From Candidatus Gastranaerophilales bacterium (lineage in GTDB: Bacteria; Cyanobacteriota; Vampirovibrionia; Gastranaerophilales; Gastranaerophilaceae): DNA of 64,000 nucleotides. Location: contig CALUYZ010000002.1 of NCBI GenBank assembly GCA_944325175.1, positions 62,001 through 126,000 of the forward strand, written 5' to 3'. Both the position numbers and the translations under genes were made by a program. The notes beneath the pieces are model-generated. The model made no database searches, was not told the DNA's origin, and worked only from the letters and a program-made list of their open reading frames with translations. Shown one piece after another: positions 18,214-26,696 of the stretch (positions are counted from its first letter, which is position 1; the number at the start of each line of letters is the position of its first letter).

Positions 18214-19074
18214 CTAAATTAGGGTCAATTTAAGGGTACAATTTTCATATTTTATAATCAGGAATTTTCCCTGTTTGATTATTTCAAATTTTGGATTTGT
18301 TTCTAAAATTAATTCAGAATGTCCGATTTTATAATTTCTGTTGTTATGGTTAATTATAGGATACAAAAAAGGTCTTAAACCCCTTATTTTATTATGTATT
18401 ACAAGCGGCGGTTCTTTTTTTATGTCAACAAATCTCAAATTTTCTTCCCATTTATCATAAACCGCTTTTATTTCATCTTGTTTAACAGGAATTATATTAT
18501 CATTTTCTAAGTCGCTCAATAGTTGCCCAACCATAATTTCAGCAACTTTGCAAGTTTTTGTTTTAAGGCTTCCACCTGTCATATTAAGGGTTATATCAAA
18601 AGAACCTTGCATTAAAATTTCGCCTGCATCAAGTTTTTCATTCATAAAATGAAATGTAACGCCTGCTTTATTATCGCCTGAATAAATTTGCCAAAAATAA
18701 GGGTTTGCGCCCCTGTGGTTTGGCAAAAGCGAAGGGTGGCAATTTATGACACCGTATTTTGGAATTTCTATGGTTTCTATTGAAAATTTTTCACTCCAAC
18801 TGCCAACTAAAATTAAATCGGCACCTGATTTTTTAATAAAATCTCTAAATTTTTTAGAATTAACACTATTTGTTTTAATTTCTTTTAAATTTTTGCTTTT
18901 TATATAGCTATAATCTTTTGATGGGGCAAAAATATCTTTTAAAAACAGAGTAAGGGGATTATACCTTACTCTGTCAATTCTAATCACTCCGACAACTTCG
19001 TGCCCGTTATCTTGAGCACCGTTGATGAGGGCTGCGAGCATTTTATCATAGCCTGCTATGATAACTTTCAGCAT
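18214..19074 (-). CDS. Formyltransferase, methionyl-tRNA formyltransferase-like
   Basis: A 286-residue member of the formyl-transfer domain superfamily. Seen: catalytic-type NCHPSLLPNHRGANP motif (Asn, His) near residues 106-120, HFMNEKLDAGEIL carrying the conserved Asp, and a small C-terminal domain. The order matches Fmt, which formylates initiator Met-tRNA using 10-formyl-tetrahydrofolate, and the position immediately after nusA in a translation/transcription operon (2-bp gap) supports that. However, it is about 25 residues shorter than typical Fmt and its N-terminal strand (IIAGYDKMLAALINGA) is unusual, so a sugar-nucleotide formyltransferase cannot be excluded. Confidence 0.75.
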   Translation of the reverse strand: MLKVIIAGYDKMLAALINGAQDNGHEVVGVIRIDRVRYNPLTLFLKDIFAPSKDYSYIKSKNLKEIKTNSVNSKKFRDFIKKSGADLILVGSWSEKFSIETIEIPKYGVINCHPSLLPNHRGANPYFWQIYSGDNKAGVTFHFMNEKLDAGEILMQGSFDITLNMTGGSLKTKTCKVAEIMVGQLLSDLENDNIIPVKQDEIKAVYDKWEENLRFVDIKKEPPLVIHNKIRGLRPFLYPIINHNNRNYKIGHSELILETNPKFEIIKQGKFLIIKYENCTLKLTLI

Positions 19075-19075
19075 T

Positions 19076-20233
19076 TTATTCTTGCACCTCAGCTTCTGCT
19101 TCTTTTTCTGCTTGAGGTTCTTGTTCTGTTTGAACTTCAGGTTCTGTATTTTTTATTTCTTGTCTTGCTTCCATTTGTGCTGCTTGAGATTCTGATTTAA
19201 TATCAATCTTCCAGCCTGTTAACCTGTGAGCAAGCCTTACGTTTTGACCTTCTCTGCCTATTGCAAGCGAGAGTTGATCATCAGGAACTATAACAAAAGC
19301 TTCTTTTCTGTTTTCTTCATCCGCTAAAATATCAACGGAAATTATTCTGGCGGGTGAAAGTGCGTTTACAATGTATTCAACAGGATCGTTTGAATATCTT
19401 ACGATGTCGATTTTTTCATTTTTTAATTCGCCAACGATTGTTTGAATTCTTGAACCTCTTGGCCCGATGCAAGCGCCAACGGAATCAACTGAAGGGTCAT
19501 TTGACCAAACGGCAAGTTTTGTTCTATACCCTGCTTCTCTTGCGATTGATTTAATTTCAACAATGCCGTCTTCAATTTCAGGAACTTCAAGTTCAAACAA
19601 TTCCCTTACAATTTCAGGGTGCGCTTGAGAAACAATAACTTGAGGAAGCCTTGTTGTTTCTTTAACATTTAAAACAAAAACTCTGATTCTATTCCCAGGT
19701 TTATAATATTCACCCGGTAATTGTTCTTTTGTTGGCATAACAGCATCTGTTTTACCAATATTTACTATAACGTTTCTGTCATCTCTTCTTTGAATTATAC
19801 CTGTAATAAGAGTGCCTTTTTTGCTCATAAATTCATCTAAAACAAGTTTTCTTTCAGCTTCTCTTATTCTTTGAGTGATAACTTGTTTAGCGGATTGTGC
19901 AGCAATTCTGCCGAAATCTTCAGGGGTTACTTCAATTTTAACTTCATCTTCAAGTTCAACTTCATCGTCAATTTCTTTTGCATCTTCAAGAGAAATTTGA
20001 GTATCGGGGTTTTCAACATTTTCTACAACAAGTTTTGTTCTGAAAACACCAATTTCACCGGATTCTTCATCCATAATTGCTTCAACGTTTTCTGCGTCTT
20101 TATCTTTAATATGTTTTTTATAACCTGCAACTAAAGCGTCGCAAAGAGAAGAAACAAGGACATCTTTTGAAATTCCTTTTTCTCTTTCTAATTGTTCTGC
20201 TGCTTCAAAAAGCGCCGTTCCAATTTTAATCAT
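19076..20233 (-). CDS. nusA: Transcription termination/antitermination factor NusA
   Basis: NusA binds RNA polymerase and nascent RNA and controls pausing, termination and antitermination. The 385 residues comprise the N-terminal polymerase-binding domain (ALFEAAEQLEREKGIS), an S1 domain (about 135-200, GTLITGIIQRRDDRNVIV), and KH1/KH2 domains carrying IGPRGSRIQTIV and IGREGQNVRLAHRLTGW. The C-terminal ~30 residues are a Glu/Gln-rich tail and there are no acidic repeats of the gammaproteobacterial type. It follows rimP by 11 bp in the usual rimP-nusA order. A terminator-like hairpin in the rimP leader could let NusA feed back on its own operon. Confidence 0.96.
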   Translation of the reverse strand: MIKIGTALFEAAEQLEREKGISKDVLVSSLCDALVAGYKKHIKDKDAENVEAIMDEESGEIGVFRTKLVVENVENPDTQISLEDAKEIDDEVELEDEVKIEVTPEDFGRIAAQSAKQVITQRIREAERKLVLDEFMSKKGTLITGIIQRRDDRNVIVNIGKTDAVMPTKEQLPGEYYKPGNRIRVFVLNVKETTRLPQVIVSQAHPEIVRELFELEVPEIEDGIVEIKSIAREAGYRTKLAVWSNDPSVDSVGACIGPRGSRIQTIVGELKNEKIDIVRYSNDPVEYIVNALSPARIISVDILADEENRKEAFVIVPDDQLSLAIGREGQNVRLAHRLTGWKIDIKSESQAAQMEARQEIKNTEPEVQTEQEPQAEKEAEAEVQE

Positions 20234-20244
20234 TTTTATCTCTC

Positions 20245-20739
20245 CTATATTTCTTCAATATCGTTTAATCTTATTGTAAAAATGTTATCTAAATTTATTT
20301 CCAATTCTTGTTCTGTATCATAGGCAAAAACCTTTAAGCCGTATGCATCGTTGTAATCGAGCAATTTTGCCGTAAAGGTTTTATTCAAACTGTCACAAAC
20401 AGGGGTTTTAACCTTTATTAAAACATTATGCCCTCTAAAAATTTCATATTCCCTTTTAGATTTTAGTTTTTTATCTAATCCGGGGGATGAAACTTCCAGA
20501 TAATATTTAAAAGGAATAATCTCATCCAGCATATCGCCTATGCTTCTTGTAATGTTTTCACAATCTTTGTGGTTAACGGGATGATCGTTTGAATAAATAA
20601 AAATTCTTAAAAACCAATGGCCGTTTTCTTTTTCAAAAGAAATTTCTATTGGTATAAGGTTATATCTCATCGCCGTGTTTTCAATAACAGGCGTGATTGC
20701 AGATAATATTTCTTTTTTATTGAAGTGTTCTTTCATCAT
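20245..20739 (-). CDS. rimP: Ribosome maturation factor RimP
   Basis: RimP assists late 30S subunit assembly. The 164 residues match the family. Seen: the N-terminal alpha/beta domain, the VNHKDCENITRSIGDMLDE stretch, and YLEVSSPGLDKKLK with the conserved SPG turn before a C-terminal SH3-like barrel (KTFTAKLLDYND). First gene of a rimP-nusA-formyltransferase operon. The start (ATGATGAAAG) lies a few bases after the U tract of the leader hairpin, so ribosome loading and termination would compete for the same stretch of RNA. Confidence 0.95.
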   Translation of the reverse strand: MMKEHFNKKEILSAITPVIENTAMRYNLIPIEISFEKENGHWFLRIFIYSNDHPVNHKDCENITRSIGDMLDEIIPFKYYLEVSSPGLDKKLKSKREYEIFRGHNVLIKVKTPVCDSLNKTFTAKLLDYNDAYGLKVFAYDTEQELEINLDNIFTIRLNDIEEI

Positions 20740-20751
20740 TTTCTTCTAAAA

Positions 20752-20784
20752 AAAAGAACGGTTTTATTGAATTACCGCTCTTTT
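20752..20784 (-). terminator. Terminator or attenuator in the rimP-nusA leader
   Basis: Read on the minus strand, AAAAGAGCGGT (20784-20774) pairs fully, with one G-U, with ACCGTTCTTTT (20762-20752), and the run of U continues to 20748, 9 nt before the rimP start. It lies between the promoter at 20833-20862 and rimP, so it can act as an attenuator; it also terminates the upstream marR-like transcript. Confidence 0.7.
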
Positions 20785-20832
20785 GTCTTTATTGCGATTC
20801 GATTTTTTTGCCCTTTTTAAAGAGCATAAAAA

Positions 20833-20862
20833 ATTATACCATGGTTAATTAACATACTGCAA
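20833..20862 (-). promoter_or_regulatory. Promoter upstream of rimP-nusA
   Basis: On the minus strand: TTGCAG (20862-20857), 18-nt spacer, TATAAT (20838-20833). The leader to rimP would be about 85 nt and contains the terminator-like hairpin. Confidence 0.55.
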
Positions 20863-20891
20863 GAATTATATAAAGTTTAGTAAAGTTTGCA

Positions 20892-21365
20892 TTATATGTC
20901 AATTTCAACAATTTCTTTCAGGCATTTTCTCATTTTTTGCATGCCTTGTATTAAAATTTTAACTTCTTCCTCAGAAAATTTATTGCAAGCTCTTTCAGCA
21001 GTATTTCTAAGGGTTTCAAGCGTTTTTGTGTAAACCTCTTCTCCTTCTTTTGTCATTGAAATAAGCTTGACGGGTCTGTTGCATTTAATATTGACAATTC
21101 TTGTTAAAAAACCTCTTTCCTCTAAACCGTTTAAAATTTTACCCATGTTGGCTCTGTTTATAAACATTTTCAGCGCTAAATCTCTTTGGCACATGTTGCC
21201 GTTGTGATAGATAAAATCAAGAGTTGAAAATTCTTCGCTTGTTAATTCCAAATTTAAGTTTTTAAAATGTTGAGCGGACATTTTTTTAATATACTTGCCT
21301 GTGAGGTAAACCTCGTAAAACAGTGATTCTGTGTATTTTTTTTCTTGTTTTGTTTCTTGTTCCAT
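20892..21365 (-). CDS. MarR-family transcriptional regulator
   Basis: A 157-residue winged-helix regulator. Seen: helical dimerisation ends, LTSEEFSTLDFIYHNG, the helix-turn-helix CQRDLALKMFINRANMGKIL, and the wing around GFLTRIVNIKCNRPVKLISMT, followed by the MarR-type LTKEG-like segment (MTKEGEEVY). Members usually repress neighbouring and own genes until a small ligand or oxidant binds; two Cys residues (CQRD, IKCN) are near the DNA-binding part. A perfect palindrome 33 bp upstream of its start is a likely operator for self-control. Target genes are not evident. Confidence 0.9.
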   Translation of the reverse strand: MEQETKQEKKYTESLFYEVYLTGKYIKKMSAQHFKNLNLELTSEEFSTLDFIYHNGNMCQRDLALKMFINRANMGKILNGLEERGFLTRIVNIKCNRPVKLISMTKEGEEVYTKTLETLRNTAERACNKFSEEEVKILIQGMQKMRKCLKEIVEIDI

Positions 21366-21397
21366 TCTTCATCCCGATTCTATGTTGTTTTAAAAAC

Positions 21398-21415
21398 ATG
21401 TTGCATTTGCAACAT
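21398..21415. promoter_or_regulatory. Probable MarR operator palindrome
   Basis: ATGTTGCA-TT-TGCAACAT, perfect 8-bp arms, 33 bp upstream of the MarR gene start. A second perfect palindrome ATGTTAACAT follows at 21420-21429. The size suits a MarR dimer. Confidence 0.6.
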
Positions 21416-21527
21416 AATTATGTTAACATACTAATTACATAAAAACAATTTAACAAAAATTATACTATGTAATAAACAAAAAACCAAAACATTACACTTA
21501 CTTACTACCTTTCAATTCTGCTTAAAT

Positions 21528-21558
21528 GGGGCAAAAAAACAGCCCCTTATTTTTTTTG
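21528..21558 (+). terminator. Terminator with no upstream + strand gene; small RNA candidate
   Basis: GGGGC / GCCCC (21528-21532, 21542-21546) with an A-rich loop, then TTATTTTTTTT. No + strand gene lies upstream, so it may end a short untranslated transcript from about 21460 (TATACT at 21461 as possible -10), or terminate antisense transcription. The rest of 21366-21727 holds an 18-bp palindrome centred on ACACGTGT near 21630 and a small GAAGT/ACTTC hairpin near 21665, with no gene. Confidence 0.45.
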
Positions 21559-21727
21559 ATTAATTTTTTTTAAGTTAATTTTATTCTTTATTTGCAAATA
21601 AAAATCCTTTGTTTTATATTATTACACGTGTAATAAAAAATAAATAGGACAAATTTATTTTTTTTGAAGTTTTGTACTTCACATAGAATTAAAATTCTTG
21701 CCGCATCATTTAAGGAAATATTTTTAT

Positions 21728-23608
21728 ATGCAAATATCAAGTGTCCAAAATATTCAACTTCAAACCGGACATAACAACAAACAAAACAAAGAAACTAAAA
21801 ACAATACAACTTTTAAAGGTATAGGCAATACAGTAATGAACGGAGTGGGCAAATTTTTTCAAGTTTGCGACGATGTTCCGATGATTGGTGTTGCTTTTAC
21901 AGATACCGCAGCAACAGATGTTCCAAGAACCATTGTTGACCTAAAACAAACAGGCGTACCCGCTGCAGCTGAAACTGCAAGGCGTGAATTTTCTGGTTTA
22001 ATTGTTAACTGTTTAATTCCTGGTGCTTTTGTATATGGCGCTGCAAAACTTGTAAATGACGGCTATATGAAAAATTTTCCCACCCCCATTGGAAAACCGA
22101 CAAACCTAACAAGGTCTTGGGCAAACGGAGAAGCTATTTCAAATTTAGTCGGCGTTTGGAAAGATTATATCGGCATAGGAAAAGATTATTCATTAATTAA
22201 AGATCCCGAAGAACTATATGAAGTAAATAAGCTTTTAAGAAAAAGACCTTTTGGCGACAAGGGTTTTGTTAAAAGTGCGCTACAACAAATTGAAGGCTTA
22301 AACGGTGTTGATTCTTGGGACAAATTATCTGACCACAAAAACCTGATTGATAAAGCAGCAGAGCTTTTAACACCTGCTATGAGAGGAACAACACGCCCAA
22401 AAAATTTAATTCTGAGATATAAAGCTTCAAGAGAAAGAAACAGGGCGCTTAAAAATGCGTATGATGTACTTGTAAAAGGTCAATATACAAGAAAAGACGA
22501 GCTCGGCAGAAAAGTTGTTGAAGTAATAGATGAAAACGGCGGTTTTAGAGCAACTCAAACCCTCAGATTTAAAGGGAAAAATATAGGCTCCGATCTTAAA
22601 AACTTTTTAAGAGATACAGCAGACATTGGCGCAGCGCTTTCAATTTCAAAAGAAGCAAGGCTCAACCCTGATAAATTTATAAAACAATCAACAAAACTTG
22701 TTAATGCAAAAAGTCTTATGGGGCTTTCCGTTGTAATTCCTTTGGCTATGAGTGTTCAAACCATAAACAGGGCAATTACAAGGCATAAATATAATAAAGC
22801 AGGCGCCCCAATATACAAAGATTTCGAAAATGAAAATCGTGAACTCACGGAAGATGAAAAAAAACAACTAAAAGCAACAAAACCAATAGCAGTTGGCTCA
22901 ATTATAGGGCTTGCAGCACTTTCAATGGGCAAAACCTTTCCAAAAAGTTTATCAAGTGCCATTGAAATGCTTCAATTTAACACTAAATTTCCAACCTTAA
23001 ATCAATGCCGTGTTATTGCAACATCCACTTTTGCATCAAGAATGGTTGCAGCGGAAGACCCTAACGAATTAAGGGAAAGCACGGTAAGAGATTTGGCTTC
23101 ATTTGCCGGTCTTTATTTCCTTGGAGATTACGCAGAAAAACTTGCGGCAACAGCAGTTCAAAAATTCTCGAAAAAAGGAAAAACCGGCGAACTTCAAATG
23201 TTCAATAAAACCAAAAAGCCTGAAGAATACAAAAATGTTTGGCAAAAGTTTACAGGCTGGATTAAAGATACAAACATTAAAACTTTCGATGAAATAGCGC
23301 CTGAACATAAAAATTATCGTTCACTTGCAAAATTAGGCGGTCTTGGTTTCTCTTTGGTATTTTTGGGTGTATTGTTACCGATGTATAACAAATATGTCAC
23401 AAACAAAAAAGAGGCAAAAAGAAAAGCTATTTTAGAACAGCAGAAAAAACAAAGTAATATCTATAATCCAAAAACAGTTTTTCCAACCAATATTAAAAAA
23501 GAAGAACCGATTGACCCTATCGAAGAAAGCAAAAAGCACTTTGCACAAATGAAAAGCTATTCATCAAATTCTGCTTTTTCAAAAATTTCTTCACAATTTA
23601 TAGGTTAA
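21728..23608 (+). CDS. Large orphan protein with N-terminal NTTFKGIG tag
   Basis: The family is not recognised. The preferred start is ATG 21728 with AAGGAAAT upstream; an in-frame TTG at 21698 lacks support. The 626-residue protein has a polar, Asn/Gln/Lys-rich leader ending NTTFKGIG, like other tagged orphans here. It has probable membrane-associated hydrophobic segments at about residues 95-115 and 325-350, a third near 395-410, and one near 545-565 (LGGLGFSLVFLGVLLPMY) before a Lys/Gln-rich tail. Its plan parallels the protein at 4502-6715. Function unknown. Confidence 0.72.
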   Translation: MQISSVQNIQLQTGHNNKQNKETKNNTTFKGIGNTVMNGVGKFFQVCDDVPMIGVAFTDTAATDVPRTIVDLKQTGVPAAAETARREFSGLIVNCLIPGAFVYGAAKLVNDGYMKNFPTPIGKPTNLTRSWANGEAISNLVGVWKDYIGIGKDYSLIKDPEELYEVNKLLRKRPFGDKGFVKSALQQIEGLNGVDSWDKLSDHKNLIDKAAELLTPAMRGTTRPKNLILRYKASRERNRALKNAYDVLVKGQYTRKDELGRKVVEVIDENGGFRATQTLRFKGKNIGSDLKNFLRDTADIGAALSISKEARLNPDKFIKQSTKLVNAKSLMGLSVVIPLAMSVQTINRAITRHKYNKAGAPIYKDFENENRELTEDEKKQLKATKPIAVGSIIGLAALSMGKTFPKSLSSAIEMLQFNTKFPTLNQCRVIATSTFASRMVAAEDPNELRESTVRDLASFAGLYFLGDYAEKLAATAVQKFSKKGKTGELQMFNKTKKPEEYKNVWQKFTGWIKDTNIKTFDEIAPEHKNYRSLAKLGGLGFSLVFLGVLLPMYNKYVTNKKEAKRKAILEQQKKQSNIYNPKTVFPTNIKKEEPIDPIEESKKHFAQMKSYSSNSAFSKISSQFIG

Positions 23609-23670
23609 CTTCTTAAAAAAGAGAATTTTTAAGCGCAACTGTTATATAAGCCTTCTGCGCGCAAAAACCA

Positions 23671-24106
23671 CTCTTTTCAAGTCTTCTTCTTTGTTGATGC
23701 CAATTTCTGTATGAGGCTGGAATTCAACGTTTTTATCCATAATTGCTTTAACCGTTTTTGAGCTAAATTACAAAATTCAACTTGCATATTTTTATAGAAC
23801 TGCATCTTTAGGAACAACGGTTATGCCGCCCTTTGAAACATAGAAACCTCTTTTCAAGTCTTCTTCTTTGTTGATGCCAATTTCTGTATGAGGCTGGAAT
23901 TCAACGTTTTTATCCATAATTGCTTTAACCGTTTTTGAGCTAAATTACAAAATTCAACTTGCATATTTTTATAGAACTGCATCTTTAGGAACAACGGTTA
24001 TGCCGCCCTTTGAAACATAGAAACCTCTTTTCAAGTCTTCTTCTTTGTTGATGCCAATTTCTGTATGAGGCGGAATTTCAACGTTTTTATCTATAATTGC
24101 TTTGTT
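23671..24106. repeat. 177-bp tandem repeat derived from the glgC 3' end
   Basis: Copies at 23671-23847 and 23848-24024 are identical; a third, diverging copy starts at 24025 inside the intact glgC and stays similar to about 24106. The unit carries the codons for the last ~30 GlgC residues and its stop, plus about 60 bp of other sequence. The two outer copies differ from the living gene (MDKNVEFQPH-like rather than [10 protein letters not shown]), so they are not simple copies of the present allele. This explains the 360-bp gap between 23608 and glgC; no other gene is seen there. Confidence 0.85.
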
Positions 24107-25204
24107 TATTTTTGAATATCTGCCTATTGTAACATTTTCCAACAAAATTGAATTTGAGATGTGGCTATAGCTGTTTATTCTTACTTTTGGCGATAAAACA
24201 CAATTTGAAAGCGAGCCGCCTGAAATTATACAACCTTCTGATACAAGCGAATTTTTGGCTACACCAACCCTTTTGTCCTCATCCCATATAAATTTTGCGG
24301 GCGGAAAATTATAGTTAAAGGTTCTAAGCGGCCATTCGTTTGAGTATAAGTTCAATTCAGGATTATATTCAAGTAAATCCATATTTGCTTGAAAATAACT
24401 GTCAATATTTCCTACATCTCTCCAATAACCACGCTCTGAATCTGTCATGCCCGGAAATGTATTTGATGAAAAATCATAAATATAAACTTTCTTACCCTTT
24501 TGAAGCATGTTTGGAATAACGTTTTTTCCAAAATCATGGTCAGAATTTATATCCATTGCATCTTCTTTTAATTCTTCCACAAGCGAATTTGCTTTAAAAA
24601 TATAATTTCCCATTGAAACCAAGCATTTATCAGGGTTATTTGGCATAGATTTAGGCTTTGTTTTCGGTTTTTCAATAAAACCTGTCAGGCGCCAATTTTC
24701 ATCTACCTCGATAACGCCATATTCAGACGCAAGTTCAATATCGACAGGAATAGCGGAAATGGTTATATCGGCATCTTTTTTATGGTGATAATCAAGCATC
24801 TGGCGAACGTCCATTTTATAAACATGATCACCCCCAAAAACACAAACGGTCTGATACTTTTCATCTGTTATCTGATTAATATTTTGATAAATAGCATCTG
24901 CCGTTCCTTTGTACCAGTTGCCATCCGTTCTCATTTGAGCAGGAACTAAATCTACATATTGGTCAATCGAAGATGACAAATCCCATCCTCTTGAAATATG
25001 TTTATTTAAAGAGTCTGATTTATATTGTGTTAAAACTTTAATTCTGTATAAACCGGAATTTACAAAATTGTTCAATACAAAGTCTATTATTCTGTATCTG
25101 CCGCCAAAAGGAACTGCGGGCTTTGCTCTATCCCTTGTTAGAGGGAAAAGCCTTTTTCCTTGACCGCCTGCAAGAATCATTGTTAATACTTTTTCAAAAT
25201 ACAT
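23969..25204 (-). CDS. glgC: Glucose-1-phosphate adenylyltransferase
   Basis: GlgC makes ADP-glucose from glucose 1-phosphate and ATP, the first committed step of glycogen synthesis. The 411 residues match bacterial enzymes. Seen: the N-terminal nucleotide-binding motif [30 protein letters not shown] with the conserved Lys, [11 protein letters not shown], and [10 protein letters not shown]; the C-terminal third is a left-handed beta-helix ([15 protein letters not shown]). AGGAG lies 10 nt before the ATG. The end of the gene has been tandemly copied downstream. No other glg genes are in the window. Confidence 0.96.
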   Translation of the reverse strand: MYFEKVLTMILAGGQGKRLFPLTRDRAKPAVPFGGRYRIIDFVLNNFVNSGLYRIKVLTQYKSDSLNKHISRGWDLSSSIDQYVDLVPAQMRTDGNWYKGTADAIYQNINQITDEKYQTVCVFGGDHVYKMDVRQMLDYHHKKDADITISAIPVDIELASEYGVIEVDENWRLTGFIEKPKTKPKSMPNNPDKCLVSMGNYIFKANSLVEELKEDAMDINSDHDFGKNVIPNMLQKGKKVYIYDFSSNTFPGMTDSERGYWRDVGNIDSYFQANMDLLEYNPELNLYSNEWPLRTFNYNFPPAKFIWDEDKRVGVAKNSLVSEGCIISGGSLSNCVLSPKVRINSYSHISNSILLENVTIGRYSKINKAIIDKNVEIPPHTEIGINKEEDLKRGFYVSKGGITVVPKDAVL

Positions 25205-25282
25205 TATTTATAAACTCCTAATACTTTTATTAAAGCAAATTTTAATTCATTTATCAATATTGTTATGAAAAAATTACCCTGT

Positions 25283-26086
25283 TTAAAACAAGCTTTGTTT
25301 GCCCTTTTTTGCTCTGATAAAAATTCCCAAAATGCCTATAATTACGCCAAATATTGAAATAAGAACAGGAAATGGCATCTTTGAAACGTAAAAAACCGTA
25401 TCAATTCTTGTTGGCTCAATTAAAATTCTAACAATAGAATACAAAAGAATATAAGCAAAGAAAATAACCCCGTCATAATCTTTTACGGTTTTTTTCATCA
25501 AAATTAAAAGGAATATAAAAATTAAAAAATCCAAAACGGCTTCATATAAAAAACAAGGATGAAAATATTTATTGTGCAAATACATTTCAGGTCTGTGATT
25601 TTCGCTTACATAAAGCTTAATTGGAGCATTAAAAACAGGCAAGCCAAAAGCTTCTTGATTAAAAAAGTTGCCAAACCTTCCTATGGCTTGACCCAAAGGC
25701 AAAGTTGCGCAAATTATATCTGCATAAGAAAAGAAATTTAATTTATTTTTTTTGGCATATAAAATTCCAAAAATAATACCGCCCAAAATTGCGCCATGGA
25801 TAGATAACCCGCCTTGCCAAACCATAAAAACCGCAACGGGATTTTGAATAAAATATTGAATTGCAAGCAAAACATAATAAACTCTTGCGCCTATTATTGA
25901 AAAAATAACAAGTTTGGGGGTTAAATCCGACAAAGCGTTTTTATCAACAGAGGTCATCACTTTTGAAGATAAGAAAAGCGCAACAAAATAGCATACAATA
26001 ATTGCAAAGAAAATGCATAGGGAATAATAATGAAGGTTAAACCCAAAAAAATTAAAATGGTTTAATTCAATCGGGTATAAAATCAT
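25283..26086 (-). CDS. lgt: Prolipoprotein diacylglyceryl transferase
   Basis: Lgt transfers diacylglycerol from phosphatidylglycerol to the lipobox Cys of prolipoproteins in the inner membrane. The 267-residue polytopic protein has the Lgt signature GRFGNFFNQEAFG (about residues 143-155), an upstream GGLSIHGAILGG segment, and the C-terminal RILIEPTR region. Its start overlaps the stop of the TPR lipoprotein gene by 4 bases, so the two are translationally coupled. Confidence 0.95.
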   Translation of the reverse strand: MILYPIELNHFNFFGFNLHYYSLCIFFAIIVCYFVALFLSSKVMTSVDKNALSDLTPKLVIFSIIGARVYYVLLAIQYFIQNPVAVFMVWQGGLSIHGAILGGIIFGILYAKKNKLNFFSYADIICATLPLGQAIGRFGNFFNQEAFGLPVFNAPIKLYVSENHRPEMYLHNKYFHPCFLYEAVLDFLIFIFLLILMKKTVKDYDGVIFFAYILLYSIVRILIEPTRIDTVFYVSKMPFPVLISIFGVIIGILGIFIRAKKGKQSLF

Positions 26087-26634
26087 TCTATATTCTCTTT
26101 ATTTGTATTATTTGCCGTTTCTTCAATTATATTGTTCAATTCTTGAATGTGGTTCTTAACAGCTTCTGCATCCTTGGCATCAGGGGAAAGTTCAATGTAT
26201 TTTTCATACATAGTTATTGCTTCTTGAACAATTTTTAAAGATTCTTGTATTTCATCTTCACTATATTCTTTTACATTTTCCTCATCCAGCGGGTTTTGTT
26301 GAAATTGCAGACCCTTTGTTTCAAGGGCAACCGCATAGGAATAATGCGCATCAGGCGAGGCGGGGTTAATTTTAATTGCATGGTCTAATTGCTCTATTGC
26401 CTTTTCATAATCTTGTTTTTTAATATATGCAACACCTAAATTATACCTTGATTCAAAAACGTTTTCATCTAAATCTACACTTGATTGAAACCTTGAAATT
26501 GCATTATTATAATCGCCTTTGTCTAAATAATCTTTTCCCATTTGATTTAATTCTTGAATGGCAAGATTATTGATGCAAGCCGTACAAAATAAACTTGCAA
26601 TTAATATTGATACTAAAACTAAAAATTTTTTCAT
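26083..26634 (-). CDS. TPR-repeat lipoprotein
   Basis: A 183-residue exported protein. It starts with a lipoprotein-type signal (KKFLVLVSILIASLFCTAC, Cys at about 20; the -3 position is Cys rather than Leu, so the lipobox is imperfect). At least two TPR units follow: LDKGDYNNAISRFQSSVDLD and the pair YNLGVAYIKKQDYEKAIEQL / INPASPDAHYSYAVALE, then a helical stretch and an acidic Asn-rich tail. TPRs mediate protein-protein contacts, here probably in the periplasm. Being coupled to lgt, the enzyme that would lipidate it, is suggestive. Confidence 0.85.
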   Translation of the reverse strand: MKKFLVLVSILIASLFCTACINNLAIQELNQMGKDYLDKGDYNNAISRFQSSVDLDENVFESRYNLGVAYIKKQDYEKAIEQLDHAIKINPASPDAHYSYAVALETKGLQFQQNPLDEENVKEYSEDEIQESLKIVQEAITMYEKYIELSPDAKDAEAVKNHIQELNNIIEETANNTNKENIE

Positions 26635-26696
26635 TTTGTAAACTCCGATTTTTTTATTTTAGAAAAAACGAAAATTTATAGCAAGAATTTTTACAA

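Noticed and set aside
23671..24024. CRISPR-like array
   Set aside because: Units are 177 bp with no short spacers and derive from glgC.
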